Shown: positions 9,522-18,174 of the stretch, one piece after another
Numbering within the stretch: the first letter of the stretch is position 1
Layout: each line of letters begins with the position of its first letter
DNA from: a gamma proteobacterium HTCC2207
Lineage (GTDB): Bacteria > Pseudomonadota > Gammaproteobacteria > Pseudomonadales > Porticoccaceae
DNA length: 64,000 nt
Direction: 5' to 3'
Assembly (NCBI GenBank): GCA_905182265.1
Contig: CAJJAO010000019.1
Location: 62,001-126,000 of the forward strand
The notes under the pieces: generated by a model
What the model was told of the DNA's origin: nothing
What the model saw: the letters and a program-made list of their open reading frames with translations, nothing else
Databases searched by the model: none
Program-made: the position numbers and the translations under genes

Positions 9522-10952
9522 TTATTTCTTAATCCAGAAGTCGGCTTTTTCAATACCTAACTTCTGTGGATCAAACACTGGGTCTATACCTTGATCCAAC
9601 TGCTCTTCGTAATCTTTTAGTGCCAGCATTGCTGGCTTTTGCAGAATCAGACAGGCCACAATATTCAACCAGGCCATTACCCCAACACCTACATCACCCA
9701 GCGCCCAAGCAATGCCTGCGCTCTTCAAACCGCCGTACATTACAGATGTCAGTAACAGCGCTTTAAGCAGCAATACCAACCAGGGGCGGTGCACTTTACG
9801 GTTGATATACATGACGTTGGTTTCGGCCACATAGTAGTAGGCAAGAATAGTCGTAAAGGCAAAAAACAGTAACGAAATAGCCAGAATGCCACTACCAAAA
9901 CCCGGTAACACAGTATCAAAGGCGCCCTGCACATAGGCTGGGCCGGCTTCGTAGCCAGACATGCCCTGGTAGAGTACGGAACCCTCTGGGCCAGCGACAT
10001 TGTAGAGGCCTGTCATAAGGATCATAAAGGCAGTTGCAGTACAGACTAATAATGTGTCCACGTACACCGAGAACGCCTGCACCAGACCCTGCTTAGCGGG
10101 GTGAGATACCTCTGCCGCTGCTGCCGCATGAGGAGCTGTGCCCTGTCCTGCTTCGTTGGAATAAACACCGCGCTTAACACCCCATTGCACCGCCATACCT
10201 ATAATGGCACCAAAGCCAGCTTCTAGACCAAAGGCACTTTTGAGGATGAGCTTGATCACGGCAGGGAATGTTTCAATATTCACGGCCATAACTAAAAAGG
10301 CGATCAATATGTAACCGACTGCCATGGCTGGCACAACGATTTGAGTAAAGTGCGCGATACGCTTTACGCCGCCAAAGATAATTAGCGCAATACCAGCCGC
10401 GATAAATAATGAGGTGGCCAACGCAGGGATTTCCCAGGCGTTATTCATGGCCGACACAATACTATTAGCCTGAATACCCGGCAGACAAAAGCCCACCGCA
10501 ATAATGGTTGAAACGGCAAATAACCAGGCATACCAGTTTTGCCCCATGGCTTTTTCAATATAGTAAGCGGGGCCACCACGGTAGAGGCCATTGTCGTCTT
10601 TTTCTTTGTATATCTGTGCTAGCGTCGCTTCGACGTAGGCGGTTGATGCACCCAAAAAGGCCACCATCCACATCCAGAACACAGCACCCGGGCCACCCAT
10701 AGCGATAGCCGTAGCTACACCGGCAATATTACCCGTGCCGACACGCCCAGACAGGGACATGGTTAAGGCTTGAAAAGAGGAGACACCTGATTCAGAACTG
10801 CGTCCGTCGAACATCAGTTTTATCATGTGACGAAAGTGACGCACCTGCAAAAATCGAGTGCGTACCGAGAAATAAAGTCCGGTGCCCAAGCACAAGTAAA
10901 TAAGTGCGGAGCTCCAAATAATAGCGTTGAGTTGGCCCAGAAATGCTTCCAA
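9522..10952 (-). CDS. alsT: Sodium:alanine/glycine symporter (AGCS family), copy 1
   Basis: 476 residues with about ten membrane helices. The AGCS signature GNIAGVATAIAMGGPGAVFWMW lies near 70-95, and SNEAGQGTAPHAAAAAEVSHP near 270-290 is the second conserved block. It imports alanine or glycine with sodium. The second AGCS gene at 51102-52475 is clearly different in sequence, so the two probably differ in substrate or regulation. The upstream gap holds a 13-base tandem array. Confidence 0.92.
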   Translation of the reverse strand: MEAFLGQLNAIIWSSALIYLCLGTGLYFSVRTRFLQVRHFRHMIKLMFDGRSSESGVSSFQALTMSLSGRVGTGNIAGVATAIAMGGPGAVFWMWMVAFLGASTAYVEATLAQIYKEKDDNGLYRGGPAYYIEKAMGQNWYAWLFAVSTIIAVGFCLPGIQANSIVSAMNNAWEIPALATSLFIAAGIALIIFGGVKRIAHFTQIVVPAMAVGYILIAFLVMAVNIETFPAVIKLILKSAFGLEAGFGAIIGMAVQWGVKRGVYSNEAGQGTAPHAAAAAEVSHPAKQGLVQAFSVYVDTLLVCTATAFMILMTGLYNVAGPEGSVLYQGMSGYEAGPAYVQGAFDTVLPGFGSGILAISLLFFAFTTILAYYYVAETNVMYINRKVHRPWLVLLLKALLLTSVMYGGLKSAGIAWALGDVGVGVMAWLNIVACLILQKPAMLALKDYEEQLDQGIDPVFDPQKLGIEKADFWIKK

Positions 10953-11005
10953 AATTATTCCTCTTTTTGATGACTTATTATTTTTATTTGTGTCTTTTAT
11001 TAATC

Positions 11006-11081
11006 GTTCTATTAGCGCTTCTAAATAGCAGTTCTAAATAGCACTTCTAAACAGCGCTTCTAATTAGTCCTTCTAGCGCTA
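11006..11081. repeat. 13-base tandem repeat, about 6 degenerate units
   Basis: Units at 11006-11017, 11018-11030 (CTTCTAAATAGCA), 11031-11043, 11044-11056, 11057-11069 and 11070-11081. The rest of the 298-base gap between the AGCS start and maeB holds no recognisable gene. The repeats lie 53-128 bases upstream of the AGCS start on its strand. Confidence 0.85.
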
Positions 11082-11250
11082 ACCTCTCGAAGACTGAAAC
11101 CCCAGCTGCCTAAGGACCCAGTATTCTTCAAATAATCGATGAGTATTATAGGGGCATATACCATCTATATGGCTATTTAACTGGCTTAATTGCTAAAATG
11201 CGCGCTGCCCTAACACCCACCGCCTCAGTGCCATCATTGGAAAATACTAA

Positions 11251-13527
11251 ATGACCGACTCATTTAAAGAAAGCGCGCTCAAATACCACACTCATCCGGT
11301 TCCAGGAAAGCTTGAAATAAGGCCAACCAAGCCCTTGGCGAACAAACGAGACCTGTCTCTCGCGTACTCGCCGGGAGTCGCCCATGCCTGCGAACTGATC
11401 GTTGAAAACCCCACCGAAGTGGCATCTGTCACTGCCCGGGGTAATTTGGTCGCGGTTATTACCAATGGTACGGCCGTTTTAGGTCTGGGTAATATTGGCC
11501 CCCTGGCCTCTAAGCCGGTGATGGAAGGTAAGGCTGTTCTTTTTAAGAAATTTGCCAATATTGATGTGTTCGATATTGAAATTGATGAGACCGACGTCGA
11601 TAAGCTGGTGGACATTATTGCCAGCCTAGAGCCCACCTTTGGCGGTATCAACCTTGAAGATATCAAGGCGCCAGAATGTTTTATGGTGGAAGAGAAACTA
11701 CGCAAGCGCATGAAGATCCCTGTATTTCACGACGACCAGCACGGTACTGCTATTGTGGCGGCCGCGGCCATCTACAACGGCCTGCGCATTGTTGATAAAA
11801 AATTCGAAGACGTAAAGCTAGTGGTCTCTGGCGCTGGCGCTGCCAGCATTGCCTGCGTGGATCTCCTGGTGAGCATGGGTCTACAAAAGAAAAATGTCCG
11901 CATGATTGACCGCACTGGGGTTATTTATGCTGGTCGTAAAGAGGGTATGAACCCTTGGAAAGAAGACTATGCCGTTGAGACTAGCGACCGCACCATTGAC
12001 GATGCGATAGAGGGCGCCGATCTCTTTATGGGCCTGTCTGGCCCCGGCGTACTCAATGGTGACCTGCTTAAGAAGATGGGCGAGAAGCCAATTATTCTCG
12101 CCATGTCGAACCCAATCCCTGAAATTATGCCCGAAGAGGCCATGGCTGCTCGACCTGATGCTATTTTAGCGACGGGTCGGTCCGACTACCCCAATCAGGT
12201 AAACAATGTTCTGTGCTTCCCGTTTATTTTCCGCGGCGCACTGGACTGCGGTGCTTCGACCATCAACGAAGAAATGAAGATGGCTGCAGTGCGTGCCATC
12301 GCTGATCTGGCCACTAAAGAAACTTCCGATGTAGTGGCCGCGGCCTATGCCGATGAAGCCCTTAAATTTGGCCCTGAATATCTTATTCCTAAAGCCTTTG
12401 ATCCGCGTCTAATTGAAGTGGTCCCCATGGCTGTCGTTAAGGCGGCGATGGAGAGTGGGGTTGCCACTCGCCCTATCGAAGATCTGGAAGCCTATCGACA
12501 AACTCTGCACGAGTTTGTGAATCAGGCCGGTCTGTTTATGCAGCCTATTATCGAGATCGCCAAAAAATCTCCGGCGCGTATTGTGTATGCCGAAGGCGAA
12601 AACGATGACGTGTTAATGGCCGTGCAGGCAGTGCTAGATGAAAATATTGCCAAGCCTATTTTGATTGGTCGCCGAGCTGGCATGGAGGTCAAAATTGATC
12701 GCTTGGGCCTGCGTATAGATCTGGACAAAGATGTCGAGGTTGTCGACCCCAGTGACAATGATAAACATGATACTTATGCGGCCTACTACCATGAAATGGT
12801 TGGTCGCAACGGCGTCTCTGTAGACGCCGCACGCAAGATCATGCGCGATGATCATACGGCTATTGCCGCAGTGATGGTGGCACGCAACGAGGCCGACGGC
12901 CTTATCTGCGGCAAGGTGGGCCGGTTTGATTTTCATCTGCGCGAGATTATGCAGCTGCTGGGCCCAGAGGATAAAAGTCAGCTGGTAACCTCTGCAGCGG
13001 TACTACTTATGCCCGACGGCCCGCTATTTTTGGCCGACACTGCCATGAATGTCGACCCGACTGATAAAGAACTGGTGAAAATCACTGAAGCCAGTATTGA
13101 TCTTGTTAAGCGCTTTGGTATTGAGCCCAAGGTGGCACTGCTGTCCCATTCAAACTTTGGCACATCCAATAATGCCTCGGCGAAGAAGGTGCGGAGCGCG
13201 GGCAATATGCTGCGCAAGGCTCACCCTAATCTGCAGATTGATGGCGAGATGCATGTGTTGAGTGCGCTTAACCCTAAGCTGCGGGATACTATTTATTCTC
13301 AGGCAAATTTGCAGGGCCGCGCCAATGTGCTGGTAATGCCAAATTTGGATGCGGCTAATATCGCTATGGGTTTGATTAGATCGCTCACGGATGCGCTGCT
13401 GATTGGCCCGTTTATCAATGGTTTCCGCAAGCCGGCGCATATTGTGATTCCGTCGGTGTCTTCCCGGGGTATCTTTAACATGACCGCGCTGACTGTGGCC
13501 GATATTCAAAAAAGTACTGCTCTTTAA
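11251..13527 (+). CDS. maeB: NADP-dependent malic enzyme, MaeB type (malic domain fused to phosphotransacetylase-like domain)
   Basis: 758 residues, matching E. coli MaeB. The N-terminal half (1-430) is the malic enzyme, with [21 protein letters not shown] and the dinucleotide-binding GAGAASIAC. The C-terminal half (430-758) is a Pta-like domain that in MaeB has a regulatory role (acetyl-CoA response) and no known Pta activity. The reaction is malate to pyruvate plus CO2 with NADPH. The last two sense codons and stop form the first unit of the repeat array that follows. Confidence 0.95.
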   Translation: MTDSFKESALKYHTHPVPGKLEIRPTKPLANKRDLSLAYSPGVAHACELIVENPTEVASVTARGNLVAVITNGTAVLGLGNIGPLASKPVMEGKAVLFKKFANIDVFDIEIDETDVDKLVDIIASLEPTFGGINLEDIKAPECFMVEEKLRKRMKIPVFHDDQHGTAIVAAAAIYNGLRIVDKKFEDVKLVVSGAGAASIACVDLLVSMGLQKKNVRMIDRTGVIYAGRKEGMNPWKEDYAVETSDRTIDDAIEGADLFMGLSGPGVLNGDLLKKMGEKPIILAMSNPIPEIMPEEAMAARPDAILATGRSDYPNQVNNVLCFPFIFRGALDCGASTINEEMKMAAVRAIADLATKETSDVVAAAYADEALKFGPEYLIPKAFDPRLIEVVPMAVVKAAMESGVATRPIEDLEAYRQTLHEFVNQAGLFMQPIIEIAKKSPARIVYAEGENDDVLMAVQAVLDENIAKPILIGRRAGMEVKIDRLGLRIDLDKDVEVVDPSDNDKHDTYAAYYHEMVGRNGVSVDAARKIMRDDHTAIAAVMVARNEADGLICGKVGRFDFHLREIMQLLGPEDKSQLVTSAAVLLMPDGPLFLADTAMNVDPTDKELVKITEASIDLVKRFGIEPKVALLSHSNFGTSNNASAKKVRSAGNMLRKAHPNLQIDGEMHVLSALNPKLRDTIYSQANLQGRANVLVMPNLDAANIAMGLIRSLTDALLIGPFINGFRKPAHIVIPSVSSRGIFNMTALTVADIQKSTAL

Positions 13528-13600
13528 CTAGGGGGCGCTGAGGGTTCGTTATCTAGGAGCCGCTGAGGCTCTTTACTTAGGAGCCGCTGAGGCTCCGACC
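13519..13600. repeat. 24-base tandem repeat starting in the maeB stop region; also serial hairpins
   Basis: Units at 13519-13542, 13543-13567 and 13568-13591, with a partial fourth. The first unit is GCT CTT TAA (last codons and stop of maeB) plus 15 bases. The unit contains GGAGCC-GCTGA-GGCTC, so each later copy folds into a 5 to 6-pair hairpin followed by a T-rich stretch. The result looks like stacked weak terminators between the convergent maeB and rsmI. Confidence 0.8.
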
Positions 13601-13610
13601 TTTTATTAGC

Positions 13611-14459
13611 CTACTTGTCTTGCAGGGAGAGGCCAAGCTGATAGAGCTGCTTTTTGTCACCGCCGGTAATCTTGGCGGTGAGGGAGGCGGCTTTGGTGAG
13701 GGGCAGCTCTTTAAGTAACAACCCTAGAATTTTTTCGGCGTCTACAGACACAGTTTCGGTCTCTTCTAAGGCGCCACCCACCACGAGCACTATTTCCCCT
13801 CGCTGCTGATTGCTATCGGCGGTGACTATCTCTAACAGTTCGGCCATGGTGCCATAGAGATAGGTTTCAAAGTTTTTGGTGATTTCACGGGCCATAAACC
13901 CTGGGCGGTCAGGCCCAAAAACATCCACCATATCGCTTAATGTATCGGCTATTCGATGGGGTGCCTCGTAACAGACCATGGTCTCGGTGCTGCCTTTTAT
14001 CGCTGATAGGCTAGTTTTGCGCTGAGTGGTTTTAGCAGGCAAGAAGCCAATAAATGTAAATTTATCGGTGGGTAGCCCGGCAACACTGAGGGCTGCGATC
14101 ACCGCACTGGCGCCGGGAATAGGAATTACAGTAAAACCCTGTTGGCGGGCTTCTGAGACAAGGCGGTAGCCTGGGTCTGAAATTAGCGGGGTACCAGCAT
14201 CGGATATTAGGGCAACGTCATCACCAAATTTCAGCCGTTTTAGAATATTGTGACTGGATTTTTTATCGGTATGGTCGTGATAAGCAACGCAGGGTTTATC
14301 TATACTAAAGTGGTCGAGTAGCTTTTTACTGTGGCGAGTGTCCTCGCAGGCGATTACACTCACTGTCTGGAGAGTCTCTACGGCGCGGGGTGTCATATCC
14401 CCCAAATTGCCGATGGGTGTCGCCACTATATATAACGTACCGGATTGATTAGAGTTCAT
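13611..14459 (-). CDS. rsmI: 16S rRNA 2'-O-ribose C1402 methyltransferase
   Basis: 282 residues in the SAM-dependent tetrapyrrole-methylase-fold family. It opens with the conserved GTLYIVATPIGNLGD and continues with ACEDTRHSKKLL, LISDAGTPLISDPGYRLV and PGASAVIAALSVAGLPTD. It methylates C1402 in the ribosomal P site with RsmH. The start codon is fixed by the family N-terminus. Its ATG occupies 14459-14457 and overlaps the ATG of lpoA on the other strand inside one CATG. The open frame continues upstream to 14978, but that part is antisense to lpoA. Confidence 0.95.
   Translation of the reverse strand: MNSNQSGTLYIVATPIGNLGDMTPRAVETLQTVSVIACEDTRHSKKLLDHFSIDKPCVAYHDHTDKKSSHNILKRLKFGDDVALISDAGTPLISDPGYRLVSEARQQGFTVIPIPGASAVIAALSVAGLPTDKFTFIGFLPAKTTQRKTSLSAIKGSTETMVCYEAPHRIADTLSDMVDVFGPDRPGFMAREITKNFETYLYGTMAELLEIVTADSNQQRGEIVLVVGGALEETETVSVDAEKILGLLLKELPLTKAASLTAKITGGDKKQLYQLGLSLQDK
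14407..14436 (+). promoter_or_regulatory. Possible sigma-70 promoter of lpoA inside rsmI
   Basis: TTGCCG at 14407-14412 and TATAAC at 14431-14436, 18 bases apart, would start transcription about 15 bases before the lpoA ATG. It lies within the first codons of rsmI on the opposite strand. Motif match only. Confidence 0.4.
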
Positions 14460-16293
14460 GAATAAAAAGCGTCTACTATTAGTTGTCTTTGCGGCCAGCA
14501 TCTTATCCTTTATTGGTGGCTGTGCGCCAACAACAACCATAGATACTGGTCGAGCAACGGTATTAACTGACACTGTGGCCGATGAATCTGCTCTGCAAAG
14601 AGCCCAGGCATTACTTGAATCTGCGCCCCTGGCAGCAAATCCCGACAGTATTATTTTTGACGCTGCTACTTTATTTGCTAGCGCCGGTGATCTGCAGAGA
14701 AGTACTAATACTCTGGCTCTTATTGTCTCTGAACGACTTAGTGACCCCCAATATATTGAATTTATTTTGTTTGCCGCAGAGCTAGACCTCAGCTTGGATA
14801 ACCCACAAACCGCCATTGCACGCTTTGAGCAAAATCGTTTTACCTTTGCCAGCGCGACGTTTACCGACAGGCTACAAAAACGCCTACTGAGCCTTGAGGC
14901 CGATGCCCATTTTGCCCTAGGCCACACCGAGCAGGGGCTTCTCAAGTCGATTGACCTAGTACGCCTGCTTAAAAACACCCAAGAAGTGCGCGCAGTTCAC
15001 AATAATTTATGGCGACAGCTTGCTACCCTGCCCTACAGTGATTTAAAACAGGGCCAGACCCACAGAAATACCACCCTTGCAGGCTGGCTGCAGCTTGCCG
15101 CACTAAACCGTGACTACCAAGCCGACGCAAATGCAAAGGGCCAGGCGTTTGATAGCTGGAAACAGCGCTGGAGAAACCACCCCGCCGCCAAGACGCCGCC
15201 AATCCAATTGAGAAAGCTAAAAGATAGCTCGGCTCCCTCTAAAGTAGCGTTGCTACTGCCCCTACAGGACCAATATGAGGTGCCTAGCTACACATTGCTC
15301 GAAGGTTTTATGGGTGCCTATTATGAGTTTATGGCCAATAATGCATCGGCAGATGCGCCAGAGATTCGCGTTTACGATACCAGCGGGCAATCGATTCAAA
15401 GGGCCTATAACAATGCTGTAGAAGACGGTGCCGAGATGGTGATTGGCCCTATGCGCCAGTCTGAAGTTGAGGTGCTGCTTCCTCTAGACTCGCTGCCAGT
15501 GCCCACCCTAAGCCTTAATCGCGTGGCCACTGACGATAAGTCACCGCCAGAAAATCTCTTTCAGTTTGGACTGTCGCCCCTCGATGAGGTCAAGCAAATT
15601 GCAGACCGTGCTTGGCTCAAGGGCCAGCGCAACGTACTTGTGATTGCGCCCAGTAATAGCTGGGGAGCAGATTCTACGGCGTTTTTTAATGAATACTGGA
15701 GCAAAAAAGGCGGCACTTTTTTAGACCAGCTGGCCTACCCTTCATCGGTAAAGGACTTTACCCCGCTACTAAAATCGCCATTGCTTATAGACCTCAGTGA
15801 AGAGCGAACCCTGCGACTTAAGCGCTTTGTGAATAGCCGCATACAGTCTAAGGCTCGCCGCCGTCAGGATCTAGATTTGGTGGTCATTCTTGGCTACCCC
15901 GTGGTCGCAAGACAGATTAAGCCTGCGCTAGATTTTTTGTATGCCTCAGATGTGCCGGTAGTGGCCACATCTCATGTGTATAACGGTGTTGAGCAAACGG
16001 GTCTCGATAGGGATTTGTCTGGCGTAGAATTTAGCGCTATGCCCTGGACATTGCCCGGCCAGCTCGCCACAGAGCTCGAACTGGATGAGAGGTTGCATAC
16101 CGCCTATCGCCATCTCTACGCCGTAGGCCATGATGCTTTTTTACTACACCGCAACCTGAATGATCTACAAACCGAAGCTGCGGTGCCTCTTTTTGGTGCC
16201 ACGGGTATTTTGTCCCTGACGGAAGGTGTTATTGTTCGCAAACAAAAGTGGGCAGAGTTTCGCCGGGGTAAGGTGAAGGAAATAGTGCAGTAG
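14458..16293 (+). CDS. lpoA: LpoA, outer-membrane lipoprotein activator of PBP1A (LppC/YraM)
   Basis: 611 residues. The lipoprotein signal ends in IGGC with the lipid-bearing cysteine near residue 22. An N-terminal TPR-like helical part (about 30-230) precedes a C-terminal periplasmic-binding-protein fold starting near VALLLPLQDQYEVPSY. LpoA contacts penicillin-binding protein 1A across the periplasm to stimulate peptidoglycan synthesis. It heads the lpoA-yraN-diaA-dolP cluster known from enterics and pseudomonads. No Shine-Dalgarno is evident before the ATG. The last codons with stop TAG are the first unit of a five-copy repeat. Confidence 0.93.
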   Translation: MNKKRLLLVVFAASILSFIGGCAPTTTIDTGRATVLTDTVADESALQRAQALLESAPLAANPDSIIFDAATLFASAGDLQRSTNTLALIVSERLSDPQYIEFILFAAELDLSLDNPQTAIARFEQNRFTFASATFTDRLQKRLLSLEADAHFALGHTEQGLLKSIDLVRLLKNTQEVRAVHNNLWRQLATLPYSDLKQGQTHRNTTLAGWLQLAALNRDYQADANAKGQAFDSWKQRWRNHPAAKTPPIQLRKLKDSSAPSKVALLLPLQDQYEVPSYTLLEGFMGAYYEFMANNASADAPEIRVYDTSGQSIQRAYNNAVEDGAEMVIGPMRQSEVEVLLPLDSLPVPTLSLNRVATDDKSPPENLFQFGLSPLDEVKQIADRAWLKGQRNVLVIAPSNSWGADSTAFFNEYWSKKGGTFLDQLAYPSSVKDFTPLLKSPLLIDLSEERTLRLKRFVNSRIQSKARRRQDLDLVVILGYPVVARQIKPALDFLYASDVPVVATSHVYNGVEQTGLDRDLSGVEFSAMPWTLPGQLATELELDERLHTAYRHLYAVGHDAFLLHRNLNDLQTEAAVPLFGATGILSLTEGVIVRKQKWAEFRRGKVKEIVQ

Positions 16294-16360
16294 ATTAATA
16301 GTGCAGTGGATTAATAGTGCAGTAGATTAATAGTGCGGTAGATTAATAGTGCAGTAGATT
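16281..16360. repeat. 16-base tandem repeat, 5 near-identical copies, anchored on the lpoA stop codon
   Basis: AATAGTGCAGTAGATT repeated at 16281, 16297, 16313, 16329 and 16345, with only two base changes in all five units. The first unit contains the final codons ATA GTG CAG and the stop TAG of lpoA. Because 16 is not a multiple of three, the TAG recurs in a different frame each time. High identity implies a recent expansion. Confidence 0.95.
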
Positions 16361-16417
16361 AAAGGAGCTAACAGCAGCAGCTAGCTCGGATTGCCAGATG
16401 ACTAGGATGTCAGGTTC

Positions 16418-16813
16418 ATGGATGAAAAGAATAATTATCAGGGTTACCTGTCGGGGCCAGAGGCTGAGGAGCTGGCATGCCAGTATTTGTTGGATCAGAG
16501 TTTAGCGTTGCTGGGCAGAAATTTTCGCACCCGTCGTGGGGAAATTGATCTGATAATGAAGGATAATGGCCACATTGTATTTGTCGAGGTACGCTTTAGA
16601 CGGTCCGATGCGTTTGGTAGTGCAGCAGAATCTATTACTCAGGCAAAGTGCCGACGTCTCGGCGCTGCAGCATTGGTTTATTTGCAGCACCAGGGTTATA
16701 ACTCTAATACGCCGGCACGTTTTGACGCCGTGGTTATAAGCCCAAAAAAACCACTAACACCAGGCAAGCATACAGACTATGCCATTGAGTGGATTCAAAA
16801 TATTATAATGTAG
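16418..16813 (+). CDS. yraN: YraN, UPF0102 endonuclease-like protein
   Basis: 131 residues with the family's conserved GPEAEELACQYL, LGRNFRTRRGEIDLIM and IVFVEVRFR blocks. The E-D-ExR pattern resembles the restriction-endonuclease/Holliday-junction-resolvase fold. The cellular role is not settled. It occupies its usual place between lpoA and diaA. Confidence 0.92.
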   Translation: MDEKNNYQGYLSGPEAEELACQYLLDQSLALLGRNFRTRRGEIDLIMKDNGHIVFVEVRFRRSDAFGSAAESITQAKCRRLGAAALVYLQHQGYNSNTPARFDAVVISPKKPLTPGKHTDYAIEWIQNIIM

Positions 16814-16851
16814 CGCCAGCGATTCGGCGTTAAATAATCCCAAGGGATACT

Positions 16852-17415
16852 ATGGACCAGCAGATTTTTAAACACTTTCAGAATGTGATTGAGACGACCA
16901 TGACCGTCGGCGACGCATTTGCTGAGCCCATGGCCGCTGCTGCCGAAAAAATATCCAATGCTCTCATTGCCGGTAATACCATTTTTAGTTGCGGTGATAA
17001 ATCGGCGGTGCTGTTGGCACAGCTTTTTACTGATTACTTGGCTCAGGGCTACGAAATTGAACGGCCAGGTTTTCCGGCGCTAAATATTAACAAGCTGGTG
17101 GATAACAGTTTTGGGGCGGAACGCTATTCCAACTGTATTCAAGTGCAGGGTAACAGCGCTGATGTATTATTGGTGATCAGTGCCGGAGACAATAGCCTTG
17201 CGTTGATCACCAGTATTGAAGCTGCCATAGAAAAAGAGATGAGTATTATCCTGTTGGCGGGGGCGAATGACGATTTACTATCTGCCACTCTCGGTTACAA
17301 TGATGTTTCGATTCCCGCTGCGGAGTTTAAAGGCCAGTTGGCAACAGCTGCCCAGTTTCAGATAGTTCAGTGCCTCTGCGCACTGGTTGATCATCAAATT
17401 TTTGGAGGTGAGTAG
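16852..17415 (+). CDS. diaA: DiaA, SIS-domain DnaA initiator-associating protein
   Basis: 187 residues with one SIS domain (sugar isomerase fold). It resembles GmhA phosphoheptose isomerase, but the position between yraN and dolP identifies it as DiaA. In E. coli, tetrameric DiaA binds DnaA and promotes its assembly at oriC. AAGGGA precedes the ATG at good spacing. The stop is immediately followed by the dolP ATG. Confidence 0.88.
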   Translation: MDQQIFKHFQNVIETTMTVGDAFAEPMAAAAEKISNALIAGNTIFSCGDKSAVLLAQLFTDYLAQGYEIERPGFPALNINKLVDNSFGAERYSNCIQVQGNSADVLLVISAGDNSLALITSIEAAIEKEMSIILLAGANDDLLSATLGYNDVSIPAAEFKGQLATAAQFQIVQCLCALVDHQIFGGE

Positions 17416-17982
17416 ATGCGACCGTTAGCCGTAATTTTGATGGGTGTTTTGACTTTGTCAGGATGTACTTCAGTTGTTAATACCATCACTAGCGAACCGA
17501 TTGTGCCGGACCCTGCTAGTACCAGCGTAGGCACCAGTATCGATGATATAAAAATGGATACCTATATTGGTGTCAATATCAAAAAAGCTGATCCCGAACT
17601 GGCTAAATCCCACATTAATATTAATGTCGTCAATGCCGTAGTGCTAATGACTGGGGAAGTGCCCAGTAAAGCAAAGAAACAGATTGCTGGTGATGTTGCT
17701 CGAGCCTTTAAGGGTGTACGTCAGGTCCATAACGAACTGCAGGTGCGCGGTAAAACGTCGATTGTTTCCCGTACCAATGACACTATGTTGACCGCCAAAA
17801 TTAAAACCAAATTGATTTTTGAAGAAAAGGTTAAGGCAACCAACATTGAAGTGATCACTGAGGACAGCGTGGTCTATTTGATGGGTACCATCGACCGGCC
17901 TTCTGCTGAGCTAGCGTCTAGTATCGCCAGCGCCAGTAGCGGCGTTCGTAAGGTGGTTAAGGTGTTTGAATATATCGACTAG
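17416..17982 (+). CDS. dolP: DolP (YraP), two-BON-domain outer-membrane lipoprotein
   Basis: 188 residues. The lipoprotein signal ends LSGC (cysteine near 17). Two BON domains follow at about 48-115 and 125-188, each with the conserved G-x-V pattern (VVLMTGEVPSKAKK; VVYLMGTIDRPS). DolP binds anionic phospholipid at the division site and supports outer-membrane integrity and the BAM machine. It is the last gene of the cluster; a strong hairpin follows. Confidence 0.92.
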   Translation: MRPLAVILMGVLTLSGCTSVVNTITSEPIVPDPASTSVGTSIDDIKMDTYIGVNIKKADPELAKSHININVVNAVVLMTGEVPSKAKKQIAGDVARAFKGVRQVHNELQVRGKTSIVSRTNDTMLTAKIKTKLIFEEKVKATNIEVITEDSVVYLMGTIDRPSAELASSIASASSGVRKVVKVFEYID

Positions 17983-18020
17983 ATTTATGTTGGGCTTGCC
18001 CCATTAGTCTCCGATAATAA

Positions 18021-18052
18021 AAAAAGCCCTGTGGATTGTCACAGGGCTTTTT
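18021..18052. terminator. Bidirectional intrinsic terminator after dolP
   Basis: AAAAAGCCCTGTG (18021-18033) and CACAGGGCTTTTT (18040-18052) form a perfect 13-pair stem with a 6-base loop, with T-rich flanks on both strands. It serves the convergent dolP and thiolase genes. Confidence 0.92.
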
Positions 18053-18053
18053 A

Positions 18054-18164
18054 ATTGGCTGAGGGCTCTTTATTGGCTGAGGGCTCCTTTTATTAGCTGA
18101 GGGCTCTTTATTGGCTGAGGGCTCTTTTTACGCTGAGGGCTCTTATTAAGCTAAGGGCTATTTT
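18054..18164. repeat. 18-20 base tandem repeat, 6 units, grown from the terminator arm
   Basis: Units begin at 18054, 18072, 18092, 18110, 18130 and 18145, with core GGCTGAGGGCTCTTTATT. The core resembles the 3' arm and tail of the preceding terminator (ACAGGGCTTTTTAATTGG), so the array may have been seeded by copying that arm. It fills the gap up to the end of the thiolase gene. Confidence 0.88.
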
Positions 18165-18174
18165 GCTAAAGCGC

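Noticed and set aside
10953..11250. Glycine riboswitch before the AGCS carrier
   Set aside because: The leader holds the 13-base array and no tandem glycine-aptamer pattern.
14460..14978. Open frame upstream of rsmI, which would give a 455-residue fusion
   Set aside because: It is antisense to the well-supported lpoA and the RsmI family starts at the MNSNQSGTLYIVATPIGNLGD residues.
16281..16360. CRISPR-like appearance of the regular repeats (also at 56209-56334 and 28848-28992)
   Set aside because: Units are directly adjacent with no unique spacers, far too short for CRISPR repeats, and there are no cas genes.
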